A stretch of DNA of 64,000 bases, taken from positions 1-64,000 of the forward strand of contig NZ_DASQNA010000045.1 in assembly GCF_035645195.1 (NCBI RefSeq), written 5' to 3'. The notes under the pieces are model-generated. The model was not told the origin of the DNA. It saw only the letters and a list, made by a program, of their open reading frames with translations, and ran no database searches. Positions 51,863 to 60,862 of this stretch are shown piece after piece. The stretch's first letter is position 1. The number at the start of each line of letters is the position of its first letter. The stretch is from Paenibacillus sp. (GTDB taxonomy: Bacteria; Bacillota; Bacilli; Paenibacillales; YIM-B00363). The position numbers and the translations under genes are program-made.

Positions 51863-53182
51863 ATGAATGAATCACCAGCTTCAAAATACCACGAGCTATT
51901 CATTATCGGCGCAGGCGCTTCCGGTCTCATGGCCGCCGTTACCGCGCGAGACCTAGGGATCGATGTCGGGATTATTGAAAGCAATGACCGGGTCGGAAAG
52001 AAGGTATTGACGACCGGCAACGGGCGCTGCAACATAACGAACCTATCCACGACGAAAGGGTCGGACGAAGCGGTCGCCTTATCGCACAAATATCACAGCA
52101 ATCAACCGGAGTTTCCGCTCCCTGTGCTGAAGCAGTTCGGCGTCCGACAGACGATCGAATTTTTCAACGCGCTAGGCCTTCCCCTGGTCTCCATCGAGAA
52201 CGGCCGGATGTATCCGATGTCGCTGCAGGCGGCGTCGGTCCTGGAAATTTTCCGAATTGCGCTGGAGGACCGGAACGTTCCGATCTATTTTAAGACCAAA
52301 GTGTTAGATGTGAAGGTGTCGAAGGATCATCCGCGATTCACGATGGTGTGCCAGTCGGAAACAGAGGGAGAGGTTGTGTATACAAGCAACTATCTCTTCC
52401 TCTGTACTGGCGGTCTGACCGCTCCGAAAACCGGAACGGACGGCTCCGGTTACACGCTTGCCCAGCGGCTGGGACATAGCTTGATCGATCCGGTGCCGGG
52501 CATCGTGCAATTGAAGCTGGACTATCCGTACTTGAAGGAGCTGTCCGGCATCAAATTCGAGGGACTGGGCCATATCATCGTGAACGGCGAATGCATTCGC
52601 AGCGAATACGGGGAAATTTTGTTTACGGACTACGGCGCCTCCGGCCCTCCGATTCTCCAATTAAGCCGCAAGGCTGCGTACGAGCTGAAAAAAGGGGAAG
52701 AGGTTACCTTATCCCTGGAGATCATGCCGGAGCGTACGGAAGAAGAGGTCGTCGATTTTCTGGAAAACCACTGGGCGATGTTCGGGCATCGGACGGTTGC
52801 GGCTTCCTTCATCGGCATCCTCAATAAGAAGCTGATTCCTGTTCTGCTGAAAGAGGCGGGCATCGATCAAGAGCCGAACCTGCTATGTCAGGATTTGACG
52901 TGGAAAACGAAGAAAATTTTGTTCCGCCTCATGAAGCAGTGGGATTTCACGGTGGTGGACACTAATGGCTTCAACAATGCGCAAACGACCGCCGGCGGCA
53001 TCGATACGACGGAGCTGAAAGCAGGGTCCCTAGAATCCAAGCTCGTCCCGGGACTTTATCTTGCTGGCGAGGTTATGGACGTAGATGGGGACTGCGGCGG
53101 CTACAATCTGCAATGGGCGTGGAGCTCCGGTTACGCAGCCGCGATGGCGCTTGCGGATCAACTTACGGGGGTCGCGGAGTGA
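51863..53182 (+). CDS. BaiN/HI0933-family FAD-dependent oxidoreductase, paralog 2
   Basis: About 439 residues, clearly a paralog of the gene before it by local duplication, with the same IGAGASGLMAAVTARDLGI, GNGRCNITN and GLYLAGEVMDVDGDCGGYNLQWAWSSGYAAA motifs. The two differ throughout the central region. Its ribosome site (GGAAAAAGGAA) lies just before the ATG. A strong terminator follows. Both copies are intact. Confidence 0.9.
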   Translation: MNESPASKYHELFIIGAGASGLMAAVTARDLGIDVGIIESNDRVGKKVLTTGNGRCNITNLSTTKGSDEAVALSHKYHSNQPEFPLPVLKQFGVRQTIEFFNALGLPLVSIENGRMYPMSLQAASVLEIFRIALEDRNVPIYFKTKVLDVKVSKDHPRFTMVCQSETEGEVVYTSNYLFLCTGGLTAPKTGTDGSGYTLAQRLGHSLIDPVPGIVQLKLDYPYLKELSGIKFEGLGHIIVNGECIRSEYGEILFTDYGASGPPILQLSRKAAYELKKGEEVTLSLEIMPERTEEEVVDFLENHWAMFGHRTVAASFIGILNKKLIPVLLKEAGIDQEPNLLCQDLTWKTKKILFRLMKQWDFTVVDTNGFNNAQTTAGGIDTTELKAGSLESKLVPGLYLAGEVMDVDGDCGGYNLQWAWSSGYAAAMALADQLTGVAE

Positions 53183-53215
53183 GAGTGGGTTTCGTCCGAA
53201 TAAAATGTAAAATGG

Positions 53216-53247
53216 ATCGCGCTGTCAACCAACAGCGCGATTTTTTA
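53216..53247 (+). terminator. Intrinsic terminator after the flavoprotein pair
   Basis: ATCGCGCTGT pairs with ACAGCGCGAT around a six-base loop, followed by a T run. Confidence 0.9.
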
Positions 53248-53283
53248 TGGCCGTTAGTTACGTACGAAGCAATTAAGGAAAAC

Positions 53284-53314
53284 TGTCGTACTTTGCGACA
53301 TCACAATGTATAAT
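53284..53314 (+). promoter_or_regulatory. Promoter with inverted repeat before the PrpR-type gene
   Basis: TATAAT at 53309-53314. TGTCG-N7-CGACA (53284-53300) is an inverted repeat located where the -35 box should be, and it may be an operator or autoregulatory site. Confidence 0.45.
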
Positions 53315-53345
53315 TCCTATTAAAGAGATGAACGGCGGTGAAGTG

Positions 53346-55163
53346 ATGGGAATTAAAACATTGGTGATTGCGCCTTATAGAGGGTTGGCGGAACTTGTCG
53401 CGAATATGGCCCCCGAATTGGGAGACTTCGACATCACGATTTTGCAGGGCGATTTGACGGAGGTGCTGCCTTCTTTAAAGCAATACGAAGAAGAAGGATA
53501 CGAGATGATTATTAGCCGAGGGGGGACCGCCCGTCTCGTTCGGGAGCATACGTCGATTCCGCTCACCGAAATCAAAGTATCGGGATTCGATATTATGCGG
53601 CTGCTGACTTTGATCCGAGGCTATCAAGTGAAGATAGAGATGATTGGCTTTCCGAATATTATCGAAAGCGTTGTCGCGGTCGCCAATCTCATGGAGATCG
53701 AGCTTCCGTTCACGACGATCCGTCACGAAAGCGAAGTGCCAGGCGCCTTGGAGGTAGCGAAACAGAAGGGCGCGAAGGTGATTATCGGCGATACGGTCAC
53801 GGTAAGGTACGCCAGCGAGGCAGGGCTTCAGGGCGTGCTGATCACGTCGGGAAGGGAATCGGTGCTAGAAGCGTTCCACGATGCAAGAAATTTGCACCGG
53901 GTCGTACAGAGCCACCAAGCGCGGAGCGAAGCGCTTGCCGACGTGATGGACCGGATGGGGACGGGCATCCTTCTTGCCGATGAACAAGGCGCCGTGGAAT
54001 ACGTGAATGCTGCATTTTACGAACTCATGGGCATCGGTCCCCAAGAGTTGAAGGAACGCAGCTTGTTCGACCGGTTCCCCCATGTGCAGTCGATGCTGCA
54101 GGACCTCCAAAAGGAGTCTCTCAGCGAACTGCCTATGAAGTTATACGATCCAGGTCAACAGCAGATCTCGATCGCGGGGGGCGTGGTTCGTCCGACGACG
54201 GGAAGACCCAAGTATTATTTATTCGTGAAATCGACCGAGGAGAAGGAAGAAGATATTAGCGTATTGTATCCGCAAAAATTCATCGGCTCTTTCCCTCAGT
54301 TGATTTTGTCCGGGGCCGCGTTCCATCAGCCGATGGAAGAGGCGATTCGCCGGCTGGAGAAGGGATACCCCGTCGTCGTTTACGGCGAAAGAGGGACCGG
54401 GAAGCGTCTGTTCGCCGGCGCGCTGTACGACAAGATCGGCAGCAGAGAAGGAAATTTAGTGGAAATTCATGTGAAACGAGGGACGGATGCGGCGTTCGAG
54501 CGGTTAAAGCGGTTCGTGTTCGGCGCGGGGGGCGATACGGTCCTGTATATCCGTGGGATCGAATCGTATCCGGTCCCGCTGCAGCGTCAACTCGTCGAGA
54601 TCGTGAAAGAGTCGAAAGTGCGAATCGTATTCTCTTTCGTGAAGTCCCCGCAGCAGCTTAGGGAAGAAGTTCGGCTTGACAACGGGCTGTACGGGATGTT
54701 GGCAGCCGACGTCATCGAGATGCCGCCGCTTCGCGAACGGATCGGGGAGCTCGAGGAGTACGTTCGCTCGTTCATCGTGAAATATAACGAAAGATACGGC
54801 AAACAGATCGTCGGCGTTCGCCCGGCTGCGATGGAAGCGCTGCGAAGGCACCCCTGGAACGGCAATATTTTGGAGCTCAAGAGTGTGATCAAAGCGTCCG
54901 TAAAGGCCGCCACCGGCGCTTTCATCGAGGAGGAGGCTTTGGATCTGCTTGCGCGGTCCGAGTCCTCCGGAAGCGGGATTGCGCTTGCCGGCGCCTCGGG
55001 ACGGCGGCTCGATTTGGAACGTCCGCTCGAAGAGATCGAGAAGGATATTATTCGGATCGTCATGGAAGAGGAGAATCATAACCAATCGAAAGCGGCTAAG
55101 CGGCTCGGCATTAATCGTTCCACGCTTTGGAGGAAAATTAAAGAAATTGAAGGCGGCGAATAG
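53346..55163 (+). CDS. PrpR-type regulator with degenerate AAA+ domain and Fis-type HTH
   Basis: About 605 residues. The N-terminal PrpR_N sensory domain (IKTLVIAPYRGLAELV start) is followed by PAS (ADEQGAVEYVNAAFYELMGI), an AAA+-like region and a C-terminal Fis-type helix-turn-helix (NQSKAAKRLGINRSTLWRKI). The AAA+ part is unusual: Walker A reads GERGTGKR instead of GxxxxGK[ST], the Walker B DE is replaced in VLYIRGIES, and the GAFTGA loop that contacts sigma-54 is absent. It therefore probably does not work as a normal sigma-54 activator. The ATG at 53346 gives the family-typical start; the ATG at 53328 is also possible. The adjacent sugar-acid operon is its likely target. Confidence 0.85.
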   Translation: MGIKTLVIAPYRGLAELVANMAPELGDFDITILQGDLTEVLPSLKQYEEEGYEMIISRGGTARLVREHTSIPLTEIKVSGFDIMRLLTLIRGYQVKIEMIGFPNIIESVVAVANLMEIELPFTTIRHESEVPGALEVAKQKGAKVIIGDTVTVRYASEAGLQGVLITSGRESVLEAFHDARNLHRVVQSHQARSEALADVMDRMGTGILLADEQGAVEYVNAAFYELMGIGPQELKERSLFDRFPHVQSMLQDLQKESLSELPMKLYDPGQQQISIAGGVVRPTTGRPKYYLFVKSTEEKEEDISVLYPQKFIGSFPQLILSGAAFHQPMEEAIRRLEKGYPVVVYGERGTGKRLFAGALYDKIGSREGNLVEIHVKRGTDAAFERLKRFVFGAGGDTVLYIRGIESYPVPLQRQLVEIVKESKVRIVFSFVKSPQQLREEVRLDNGLYGMLAADVIEMPPLRERIGELEEYVRSFIVKYNERYGKQIVGVRPAAMEALRRHPWNGNILELKSVIKASVKAATGAFIEEEALDLLARSESSGSGIALAGASGRRLDLERPLEEIEKDIIRIVMEEENHNQSKAAKRLGINRSTLWRKIKEIEGGE

Positions 55164-55187
55164 CGCTGCCGTCCAACGAACATTCCC

Positions 55188-55217
55188 GCGTCACCGGTAC
55201 GGTGGCGCTTTGTTGTT
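55188..55217 (+). terminator. Intrinsic terminator after the PrpR-type gene
   Basis: GCGTCACC pairs with GGTGGCGC (one G-U) around a five-base loop, followed by TTTGTTGTTT. Confidence 0.75.
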
Positions 55218-55355
55218 TCATATTTAAACATTTTCTCGAAAACGGGATGTATGACGAAAAAAAACTGTTGCTAAATGAGTGTAGTGTGGAGTAGTTTCTA
55301 AAGGGAAGGCATCCATGATTCAAAATGAACCAAAGCCAAAGGGGATGGGATCCAA

Positions 55356-55538
55356 ATGAACATGGGGCATATCGAAAAGACAGAGAGCGAAAGCGGGTAC
55401 GCTCCCGTCCTGCGCGAGGCGATCGCCGCCTTGCGGAACGCCGATTGGAGCGCGAAGCGGCGGATCGGCGTCGCGCGGCGAAGAGGAGCGGAACCGATCG
55501 CGGAAAACATGCTCGAAGGGAATGATTGGGGTTCCTGA
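55356..55538 (+). CDS. Possible small protein of unknown function
   Basis: A 60-residue reading frame (start MNMGHIEKTESESGYAPVLR). It resembles no family I know. The region 55164-55573 otherwise holds only the terminator at 55188, so this is either a real small leader gene of the sugar-acid operon or non-coding sequence. A weak AAAGGGGA site lies about 12 bp upstream. Codon use is like the neighbours (GC-rich third positions). Confidence 0.3.
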   Translation: MNMGHIEKTESESGYAPVLREAIAALRNADWSAKRRIGVARRRGAEPIAENMLEGNDWGS

Positions 55539-55573
55539 TCGGATCCGTGAAAGGATAGGGAGGAGGAGTCAGT

Positions 55574-56707
55574 ATGAATCCGTACGTATTTCAAACCGCA
55601 CAGCGTATCGTAGCAGGTGCGCATACTTTCGAGCGCATCGTCGATCATCTGCAGCCGTTCGCCGGGCAATCGGCCTTCGTCGTTGCGCAGCCATCGATGC
55701 GAAGGCAAGGATTTTTGAAACGGCTGCAATCGGCGTGCGAAAGCTTGGGCATCTCGTTCCGCGTATCGCTTGAGATCCAGCCGGAGCCGACCGTCGATAA
55801 CATCGAATCCGTCTTTCGCGACATGCTCGAGGGCCCTTGCGATTTCGTCGTCGGTCTTGGCGGAGGGAGCGTGCTCGACGCGGCGAAGCTGCTGTCGGTG
55901 CTGAATACGAATCCGCTGGGAATTCGGGATATGCTCGGCATTAACAAGGTGACGGCGCCGGGGCTGCCGACCGTGCTCATCCCGTCGACATCCGGTACGG
56001 GCTCGGAGGTGACCCCGAATGCGATCGTCACGTTCCCGGAGGAAGAAGTCAAGATCGGTGTCGTAAGCCCCTACTTGCTGCCGAAGCTTGTCGTGCTCGA
56101 TCCGGTGCTCACGTTAGGGCTGCCTCCGGCAATTACCGCAGCGACCGGGATGGATGCGTTCACGCATGCGCTGGAATCATTCATTTCAACGAAGGCGAAT
56201 CCCTTCAGCGACATGCTGGCGCTGGAATCGATCCGCCGGATCTCGGGAAGCATTGAACGCGCCTATCGGAATGGGGACGATCTAGAGGCACGCGAAGCGA
56301 TGCTCCTCGGATCGATGTACGGGGGCATGGCGTTAACGTGTGCGGGAACGGCGGCCGTGCACGCGATGGCGTATCCGATCGGCGGAAAGTTCCACGTCGC
56401 GCACGGCGTGGCGAACTCCATGCTGTTGCCTCACGTGATGGAGTTCAATCTGGACGCAATCGAGGTCAAGCTGTCGCAGGTCGCCGCGGCGATGGGGCTG
56501 GAGCCGACGGCCGAAGCGGCGCTTCGCCAAATTCGGGAGTGGACGCGGGCGCTCGAGATTCCGCAAGACCTATCGACGTACGGCGTTCGGGAGGAGCATC
56601 TTGCCGATTTGGCCGTCGCGGCTTCGCGCGTGACCCGATTGATGGAGAACAATCCGAAGTCGATGACGGTGTCGGATATCGAAAGCATTTATAGAAAGCT
56701 GCTTTAG
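55574..56707 (+). CDS. Iron-containing alcohol dehydrogenase
   Basis: Group III NAD(P)-dependent dehydrogenase of about 377 residues. Signatures: GLGGGSVLDAAKLLSVL (NAD site), STSGTGSEVTPNAIVTFPEE, and the metal ligands in DAFTHALES and HAMAYPIGGKFHVAHGVANSMLLPHVMEFN. Strong ribosome site (GGGAGGAGGAG) before the ATG. It is first in a unit with the four-carbon acid sugar kinase and PdxA2-type genes, so it may act on a four-carbon aldehyde or alcohol; this is inference. Confidence 0.92.
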   Translation: MNPYVFQTAQRIVAGAHTFERIVDHLQPFAGQSAFVVAQPSMRRQGFLKRLQSACESLGISFRVSLEIQPEPTVDNIESVFRDMLEGPCDFVVGLGGGSVLDAAKLLSVLNTNPLGIRDMLGINKVTAPGLPTVLIPSTSGTGSEVTPNAIVTFPEEEVKIGVVSPYLLPKLVVLDPVLTLGLPPAITAATGMDAFTHALESFISTKANPFSDMLALESIRRISGSIERAYRNGDDLEAREAMLLGSMYGGMALTCAGTAAVHAMAYPIGGKFHVAHGVANSMLLPHVMEFNLDAIEVKLSQVAAAMGLEPTAEAALRQIREWTRALEIPQDLSTYGVREEHLADLAVAASRVTRLMENNPKSMTVSDIESIYRKLL

Positions 56708-56849
56708 CACCGTTTGTAAGGCGCATGGTGTAAATAAAATGGAAGAGACAGATCTTTTTTTTGGCCATCTTCGTTGCATATTCAAACACTTATTTAGAGA
56801 ACCAAGAGAATGAGACGAAAGTGCTGCATAATTCAAGGAGGTGGAAGTG

Positions 56850-58166
56850 GTGAAGATCGCCATCATTGCGGACGACTTGACGGGAGCAAACGATACAGGC
56901 GTACATCTCGCGAAGCGGGGGCTGGCCGCTTCCGTGCTTTTGGATTACCGGCTGCCCTCCGCGTCGAAGCGGGATGTCTTCGTCCTGGATACCGACAGTC
57001 GTTCGCTCTCAAGGGAGGAAGCCTACGATCGCGTGAAAGACGCGTGCGAACGGCTTCGTCTTCACGACCGCCCGGAAGCGCTCGTATATAAGAAGATCGA
57101 TTCTACGTTTCGCGGGAACATCGGGGCGGAATTCGACGCGGTGTACGACGTCTTCGCGCCGGATTTCATTGCGATCGCCCCTTCGTTCCCGAAGCTTGGC
57201 AGAGTGGTGAAGAACGGCTCTTTGTTCGTAAACGGAGTGCCGCTTCACCGAACGGACGCGGCTCGCGACCCGAAAAATCCAATTTCGGGCTCTTCGCTCG
57301 GGGAACTGCTCAGCGGGCAGACCGCCAGAGCGGTCGCGACGATTCCGACCGACGCGCTGAACGAAGGGACGAACGCCATAAGGGAACGACTGGAGCGGCT
57401 GAAGCGGGAGGGCGTTCCGTACCTGCTGTTCGATGCGGAAACCGAGACGGATTTGCAACGGGTCGCCGCGGCGTTCGACGGGACTCCATACCGGATCGTC
57501 TGGGCGGGGTCGGCGGGGCTCGCGAATGAGCTGACCCTCCGGCGCTTCGGCGATGGGCCGGTCGTCCGGCAAGCCCCGCCGCCGATTCCCGGTCCGGTGT
57601 TGATCCTCGTCGGGAGCGTCAGCACGGCGTCGCGGAGGCAACTCGATGCGCTGATGCGCCGCCCCGATGTCACGGGGATCGAGATGGAAGCGGTCGCGGC
57701 GCTGAGCCCCGACGGCAGAGCGCAAGCGATCGAAGCCGTTACGGCGCTCGCCGAAGCCGCTTACCGAACGAAGAAGCACGTCGTTCTCTACTCTTCCGGT
57801 TCGCCGGAGGACGTAGCGAAGGCGCAGGACGCCGGCAGGCGTCGGGGCATGGACGACAATCAAGTCAGCGATGCGATTAGCGGGGCGCTCGGAGAGACGG
57901 CTGCGCGGATCGTTCGGTCGTACCGCATCCGGAATCTTGTGCTGACCGGGGGCGATACGGCCAAACAAGCGTGCCTTCGACTCGGGGCGGGCGAAATCGA
58001 GCTGATCGACGAGATCGAACCGGGCGTTCCGCTAGGCCGACTATTCGGTGCGGACGGTATCTATGTCGTCACGAAAGCGGGCGGTTTCGGGGCGGACGAT
58101 GTATTGGTGCGGGCGTTGGAATTATTTCAGGGAGGTGTTGCGGAATGGAACCCGTTATCGGGATAA
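56850..58166 (+). CDS. Four-carbon acid sugar kinase (DUF1537 family)
   Basis: ATP-dependent kinase of about 438 residues in the family that phosphorylates D-threonate, D-erythronate and related acids. The N-terminal domain has IADDLTGANDTGVHLAKRG and YKKIDSTFRGNIGAE; the C-terminal nucleotide domain has LTGGDTAKQACLRLGA and LIDEIEPGVPLGRL. The GTG at 56850 is chosen because AAGGAGGTG lies six bases before it. Its stop is 22 bp inside the next gene. With a PdxA2-type gene next, the standard product would be a 4-phosphate that is oxidised and decarboxylated to dihydroxyacetone phosphate. Confidence 0.92.
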   Translation: MKIAIIADDLTGANDTGVHLAKRGLAASVLLDYRLPSASKRDVFVLDTDSRSLSREEAYDRVKDACERLRLHDRPEALVYKKIDSTFRGNIGAEFDAVYDVFAPDFIAIAPSFPKLGRVVKNGSLFVNGVPLHRTDAARDPKNPISGSSLGELLSGQTARAVATIPTDALNEGTNAIRERLERLKREGVPYLLFDAETETDLQRVAAAFDGTPYRIVWAGSAGLANELTLRRFGDGPVVRQAPPPIPGPVLILVGSVSTASRRQLDALMRRPDVTGIEMEAVAALSPDGRAQAIEAVTALAEAAYRTKKHVVLYSSGSPEDVAKAQDAGRRRGMDDNQVSDAISGALGETAARIVRSYRIRNLVLTGGDTAKQACLRLGAGEIELIDEIEPGVPLGRLFGADGIYVVTKAGGFGADDVLVRALELFQGGVAEWNPLSG

Positions 58167-59167
58167 CGATGGGCGACGCGGCGGGCATCGGCCCCGAGAT
58201 TATCGTTCGGGCGCTGCGTCGCGAGGAGGTGTACGCCGCTTGCCGCCCCGTCGTCATCGGGGATGCCAAGCGGCTGCGGAAGGCGGCGGAGATCGTAGGA
58301 GCTGAGGAATTGCGCGTTCGTTCAATTCAAAACGTTGAAGAAGCGGCGTTTGATTACGGGACGGTGGACTGTCTCGATCTGAATCTGCTGCCGGAGGACC
58401 TGCCGTTCGGACAAATTAGCGCAGTGGCGGGGGACGCGGCCTTTCGTTACGTCGCGAAGGCGGTGGAGCTCGCGTTGGCGGGGGAGATCGACGCCATCTG
58501 CACGGCGCCGCTGAATAAAGAGGCGCTGCACTTAGGCGGTCATTCCTACCCGGGGCATACGGAAATATTGGCGGATTTAACCGGCACCGAAGATTACTCA
58601 ATGATGCTGTCGACGGCACGCCTCAAGGTGATTCATTTGACGACGCACGTCGGCCTCCTTCGGGCGATCGAGATGATTACGCCGGAGCGGACGTACAGGG
58701 TCATCAAGCTGGCCCACGACATGCTGCGCCGCGCCGGGAAGGAGCGGCCGAGCATCGCCGTTTGCGGCATAAACCCGCATGCCGGCGAGAACGGGTTGTT
58801 CGGGAACGGCGAGGAAGAAGAGAAGCTTAAACCCGGGATTGAGAGGGCGAGGGCCGAAGGCATCGACGCAAGCGGTCCGCATCCGGCGGATACGTTGTTT
58901 TTCCGGGCGATGCGGGGCGACTTCGACGTCGTCGTCGCTTGCTATCACGACCAAGGGCATGCGCCGGTCAAGGTGCTCGGCATCGAAGCGGGCGTAAACA
59001 TTACCGTCGGGCTCAAGGGCGGCATCGTGCGAACGTCCGTCGACCACGGCACCGCTTTCGATATTGCGGGCCGCAACCTCGCGGACGAACGCAGTATGCT
59101 CGAGGCGATTCGCGCCGCGATCGAACTGGCGCCGCGGAACCACTTCGCTGCCGATCGTTCTAAATAA
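58145..59167 (+). CDS. PdxA2-type 4-phospho-acid dehydrogenase
   Basis: NAD-dependent dehydrogenase/decarboxylase of about 340 residues, close to PdxA but in a sugar-acid operon. Start MEPVIGITMGDAAGIGPEI and metal-binding His residues in SYPGHTEILADLT, GINPHAGE and CYHDQGHAP are visible. It overlaps the kinase gene by 22 bp and has AGGGAGGTG upstream. The C-terminus ends HFAADRSK, where the sequence runs straight into a broken dapA-type gene; the tail may have been altered by that deletion. Confidence 0.9.
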   Translation: MEPVIGITMGDAAGIGPEIIVRALRREEVYAACRPVVIGDAKRLRKAAEIVGAEELRVRSIQNVEEAAFDYGTVDCLDLNLLPEDLPFGQISAVAGDAAFRYVAKAVELALAGEIDAICTAPLNKEALHLGGHSYPGHTEILADLTGTEDYSMMLSTARLKVIHLTTHVGLLRAIEMITPERTYRVIKLAHDMLRRAGKERPSIAVCGINPHAGENGLFGNGEEEEKLKPGIERARAEGIDASGPHPADTLFFRAMRGDFDVVVACYHDQGHAPVKVLGIEAGVNITVGLKGGIVRTSVDHGTAFDIAGRNLADERSMLEAIRAAIELAPRNHFAADRSK

Positions 59168-59685
59168 TATCCCGGCGCGAACCTCGAACGCGTTGACGCC
59201 GAAGACGGTCGCGGAGCTCGCGGCCTTGCCGAATATCGTCGGCATCAAGGATAGCAGTGGAAGCTTCGACAACATTCAGCAATATTTGGAGGTTGCGGCC
59301 TCCGACTTCGCCTTGCTCGCCGGGACGGGTTCCTTGATTCTGCCAACGCTTATGGCCGGCGGGAAAGGGGCGATCGCCGCAACGGCCAACGTGTTCCCGG
59401 AGGTGCTGGTTTCGATCTACGAGAACTGGCGTAACGGAGATTTCGCCGGCGCCGAGCGGGCGCAACGCCGTCTTCGACCTGCGGAGCGCCTTCTCTCTCG
59501 GTACGCTGCCTTCCGTGTTGAAGCATGTGCTGAACAAAATCGGCATACCGGCAGGCCCGACGCGGGAGTCGGTCGATCCGCTGACGCCGCAGGCGGCTGA
59601 AGCCGTTAAAGAAATGTTAGAGAAGCCCCGCTCGTTTCCTGGGAGTGGGGCTTTCGTTTTTTTCTCCGCTTGTTCTTCGACATGA
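59146..59685 (+). pseudogene. Remnant of a DapA/KDG-aldolase-family gene
   Basis: The C-terminal half of a dihydrodipicolinate-synthase-like TIM barrel survives: LPIVLNNIPARTSNALTPKT then IVGIKDSSGSF (residue after NIP and the Schiff-base Lys region are recognisable). The N-terminal half, about 130 residues, is gone and the coding sequence joins the end of the PdxA2 gene. Near 59455-59470 the frame shifts (GAERAQ is followed in another frame by AVFDLRSAFSLGTLPSVLKH, then PAGPTRESVDPLTPQ). The coding sequence runs through the terminator hairpin to a stop near 59685. Both defects indicate a dead gene. Confidence 0.8.
59624..59662 (+). terminator. Intrinsic terminator of the sugar-acid operon
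   Basis: AGCCCCGCTC pairs with GAGTGGGGCT (one G-U) and is followed by TTCGTTTTTTT. It lies inside the degraded dapA frame. Confidence 0.88.
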
Positions 59686-59736
59686 GTCAACCGCGATTCC
59701 CCCTGTAGCCGCGACTAGAATGGTTTTCCGTTTTCA

Positions 59737-59766
59737 TTGACATCCGCCGCTTTCTTAATAAATAAT
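59737..59766 (+). promoter_or_regulatory. Promoter of the LacI-family gene
   Basis: Perfect TTGACA (59737-59742) followed by an AT-rich -10 region (TAAATAAT, 59759-59766) after about 16 bp. Confidence 0.5.
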
Positions 59767-59778
59767 GTGATTAACGAA

Positions 59779-59790
59779 TAAAAACGTTTA
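59779..59790. promoter_or_regulatory. LacI-type operator in front of the LacI gene
   Basis: AAACGTTT (59782-59789) sits within TAAAAACGTTTA, just after the -10 box and about 23 bp before the start codon. Related sites occur at 61636, 62648 and 62822. Confidence 0.5.
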
Positions 59791-59812
59791 GACAAACCTC
59801 GAGGAGCCGACG

Positions 59813-60853
59813 ATGAAAGCGACGATTAAGGAAGTGGCAAGGGAAGCCGGCGTATCGATCGCGACGGTGTCGCGGGTGCTGAACGGGAAGGACCGGGTGA
59901 AGGCGAGCACGCGCGAGAAAATAGAAGAGGCGATCAAAAAGCTCAACTTCCAGGTGGACCAGAACGCGAGGAGCATGATAAAGAAGGAAACGAGAACGAT
60001 CGGGATGATCGTTCCGGAGCTTTCCAACGAGTATTGGTCGCATCTGTTCGATGCGCTGCAGGATCACTTCTGGGGGAACGGGTATACGATCATCGTCGGG
60101 ACGACGGGGCGGAGCCTGGAGAAGGAAGCCGCCATCTTGAAGTCGTTCCTCGAGCGAAGGGTGGACGGCATCGTGTTCGGGACGGCGCTGCCGAGGCCGG
60201 AGCGGGACGAAACGATGGACTGGCTGTCCGGCTATTCGATCCCTGCCGTGTCGCTCGATCCGAAGGTGAAAGGGATGCACTGCGTCGTCGGCGACCATCT
60301 TCAGGGAGCGACCGACGCGGTCGATCACCTGCTGCGGCTCGGCCGCCGCGACGTAGCGTTCATCGGCGGTCCGACGCTGCCGGACAACCGCGAGCTGGGC
60401 TACCGCAACGCGCATCTCCGGCTTGGATTGCAGGTGAACGAAGCGCTCGTCCGAAGAACTTCCAGCTCCGCAACGTTCCAAGTCGGGTACAAGGAGACGA
60501 AGCGGCTGCTGGAGGAGAAGACGCCTTTCACGGCGGTCTTCGGCTACAACGACGCCGTCGCATTCGGAGCCGTGCGCGCGCTCGAGGAGGCCGGCTTGCG
60601 CGTGCCGCAGGACGTAGCGGTCGTCGGCTACGACGACGTGCAGATGGCGGCCATGTTCAAGCCTCCGCTGACGACGGTGCGCCAGCCGGTCCGCGAAATC
60701 GGCGAAGCGCTGGCGCAGCTGCTGCTGGAGTCGCTCGCGATGGATCCGGAGGCGCGGCGGACCGCTCCGCGCAAGAACGTGTCGTTTAAGACGGAGCTGA
60801 TCGTTCGCGAGAGCTGCGGAGCGGCGCTGATGACGCCCGCGACTTGGCCTTAA
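59813..60853 (+). CDS. LacI-family transcriptional regulator
   Basis: About 346 residues. The N-terminal helix-turn-helix KEVAREAGVSIATVSRVLNG and hinge are followed by a periplasmic-binding-type effector domain (IGMIVPELSNEYWSHLFDAL; VAVVGYDDVQMAAMFKPPLTTVRQP). It likely responds to a sugar or derivative. It has its own promoter with an AAACGTTT site close to the start. Convergent PhyH and AraC-type genes nearby carry similar sites, so it probably controls them and itself. Confidence 0.93.
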   Translation: MKATIKEVAREAGVSIATVSRVLNGKDRVKASTREKIEEAIKKLNFQVDQNARSMIKKETRTIGMIVPELSNEYWSHLFDALQDHFWGNGYTIIVGTTGRSLEKEAAILKSFLERRVDGIVFGTALPRPERDETMDWLSGYSIPAVSLDPKVKGMHCVVGDHLQGATDAVDHLLRLGRRDVAFIGGPTLPDNRELGYRNAHLRLGLQVNEALVRRTSSSATFQVGYKETKRLLEEKTPFTAVFGYNDAVAFGAVRALEEAGLRVPQDVAVVGYDDVQMAAMFKPPLTTVRQPVREIGEALAQLLLESLAMDPEARRTAPRKNVSFKTELIVRESCGAALMTPATWP

Positions 60854-60862
60854 ATTGCGCCT

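Noticed and set aside
55201-55220. Possible sigma-54 -24/-12 promoter (TGGCGC near the terminator)
   Set aside because: The GC element is not at the needed spacing, and the only nearby regulator lacks the GAFTGA loop.
46057-56722. Shared 12-mer CACCGTTTGTAA after two stop codons (about 46058 and 56709)
   Set aside because: The match is short, the flanks differ and no further copies were noticed; likely chance or a weak hairpin arm.
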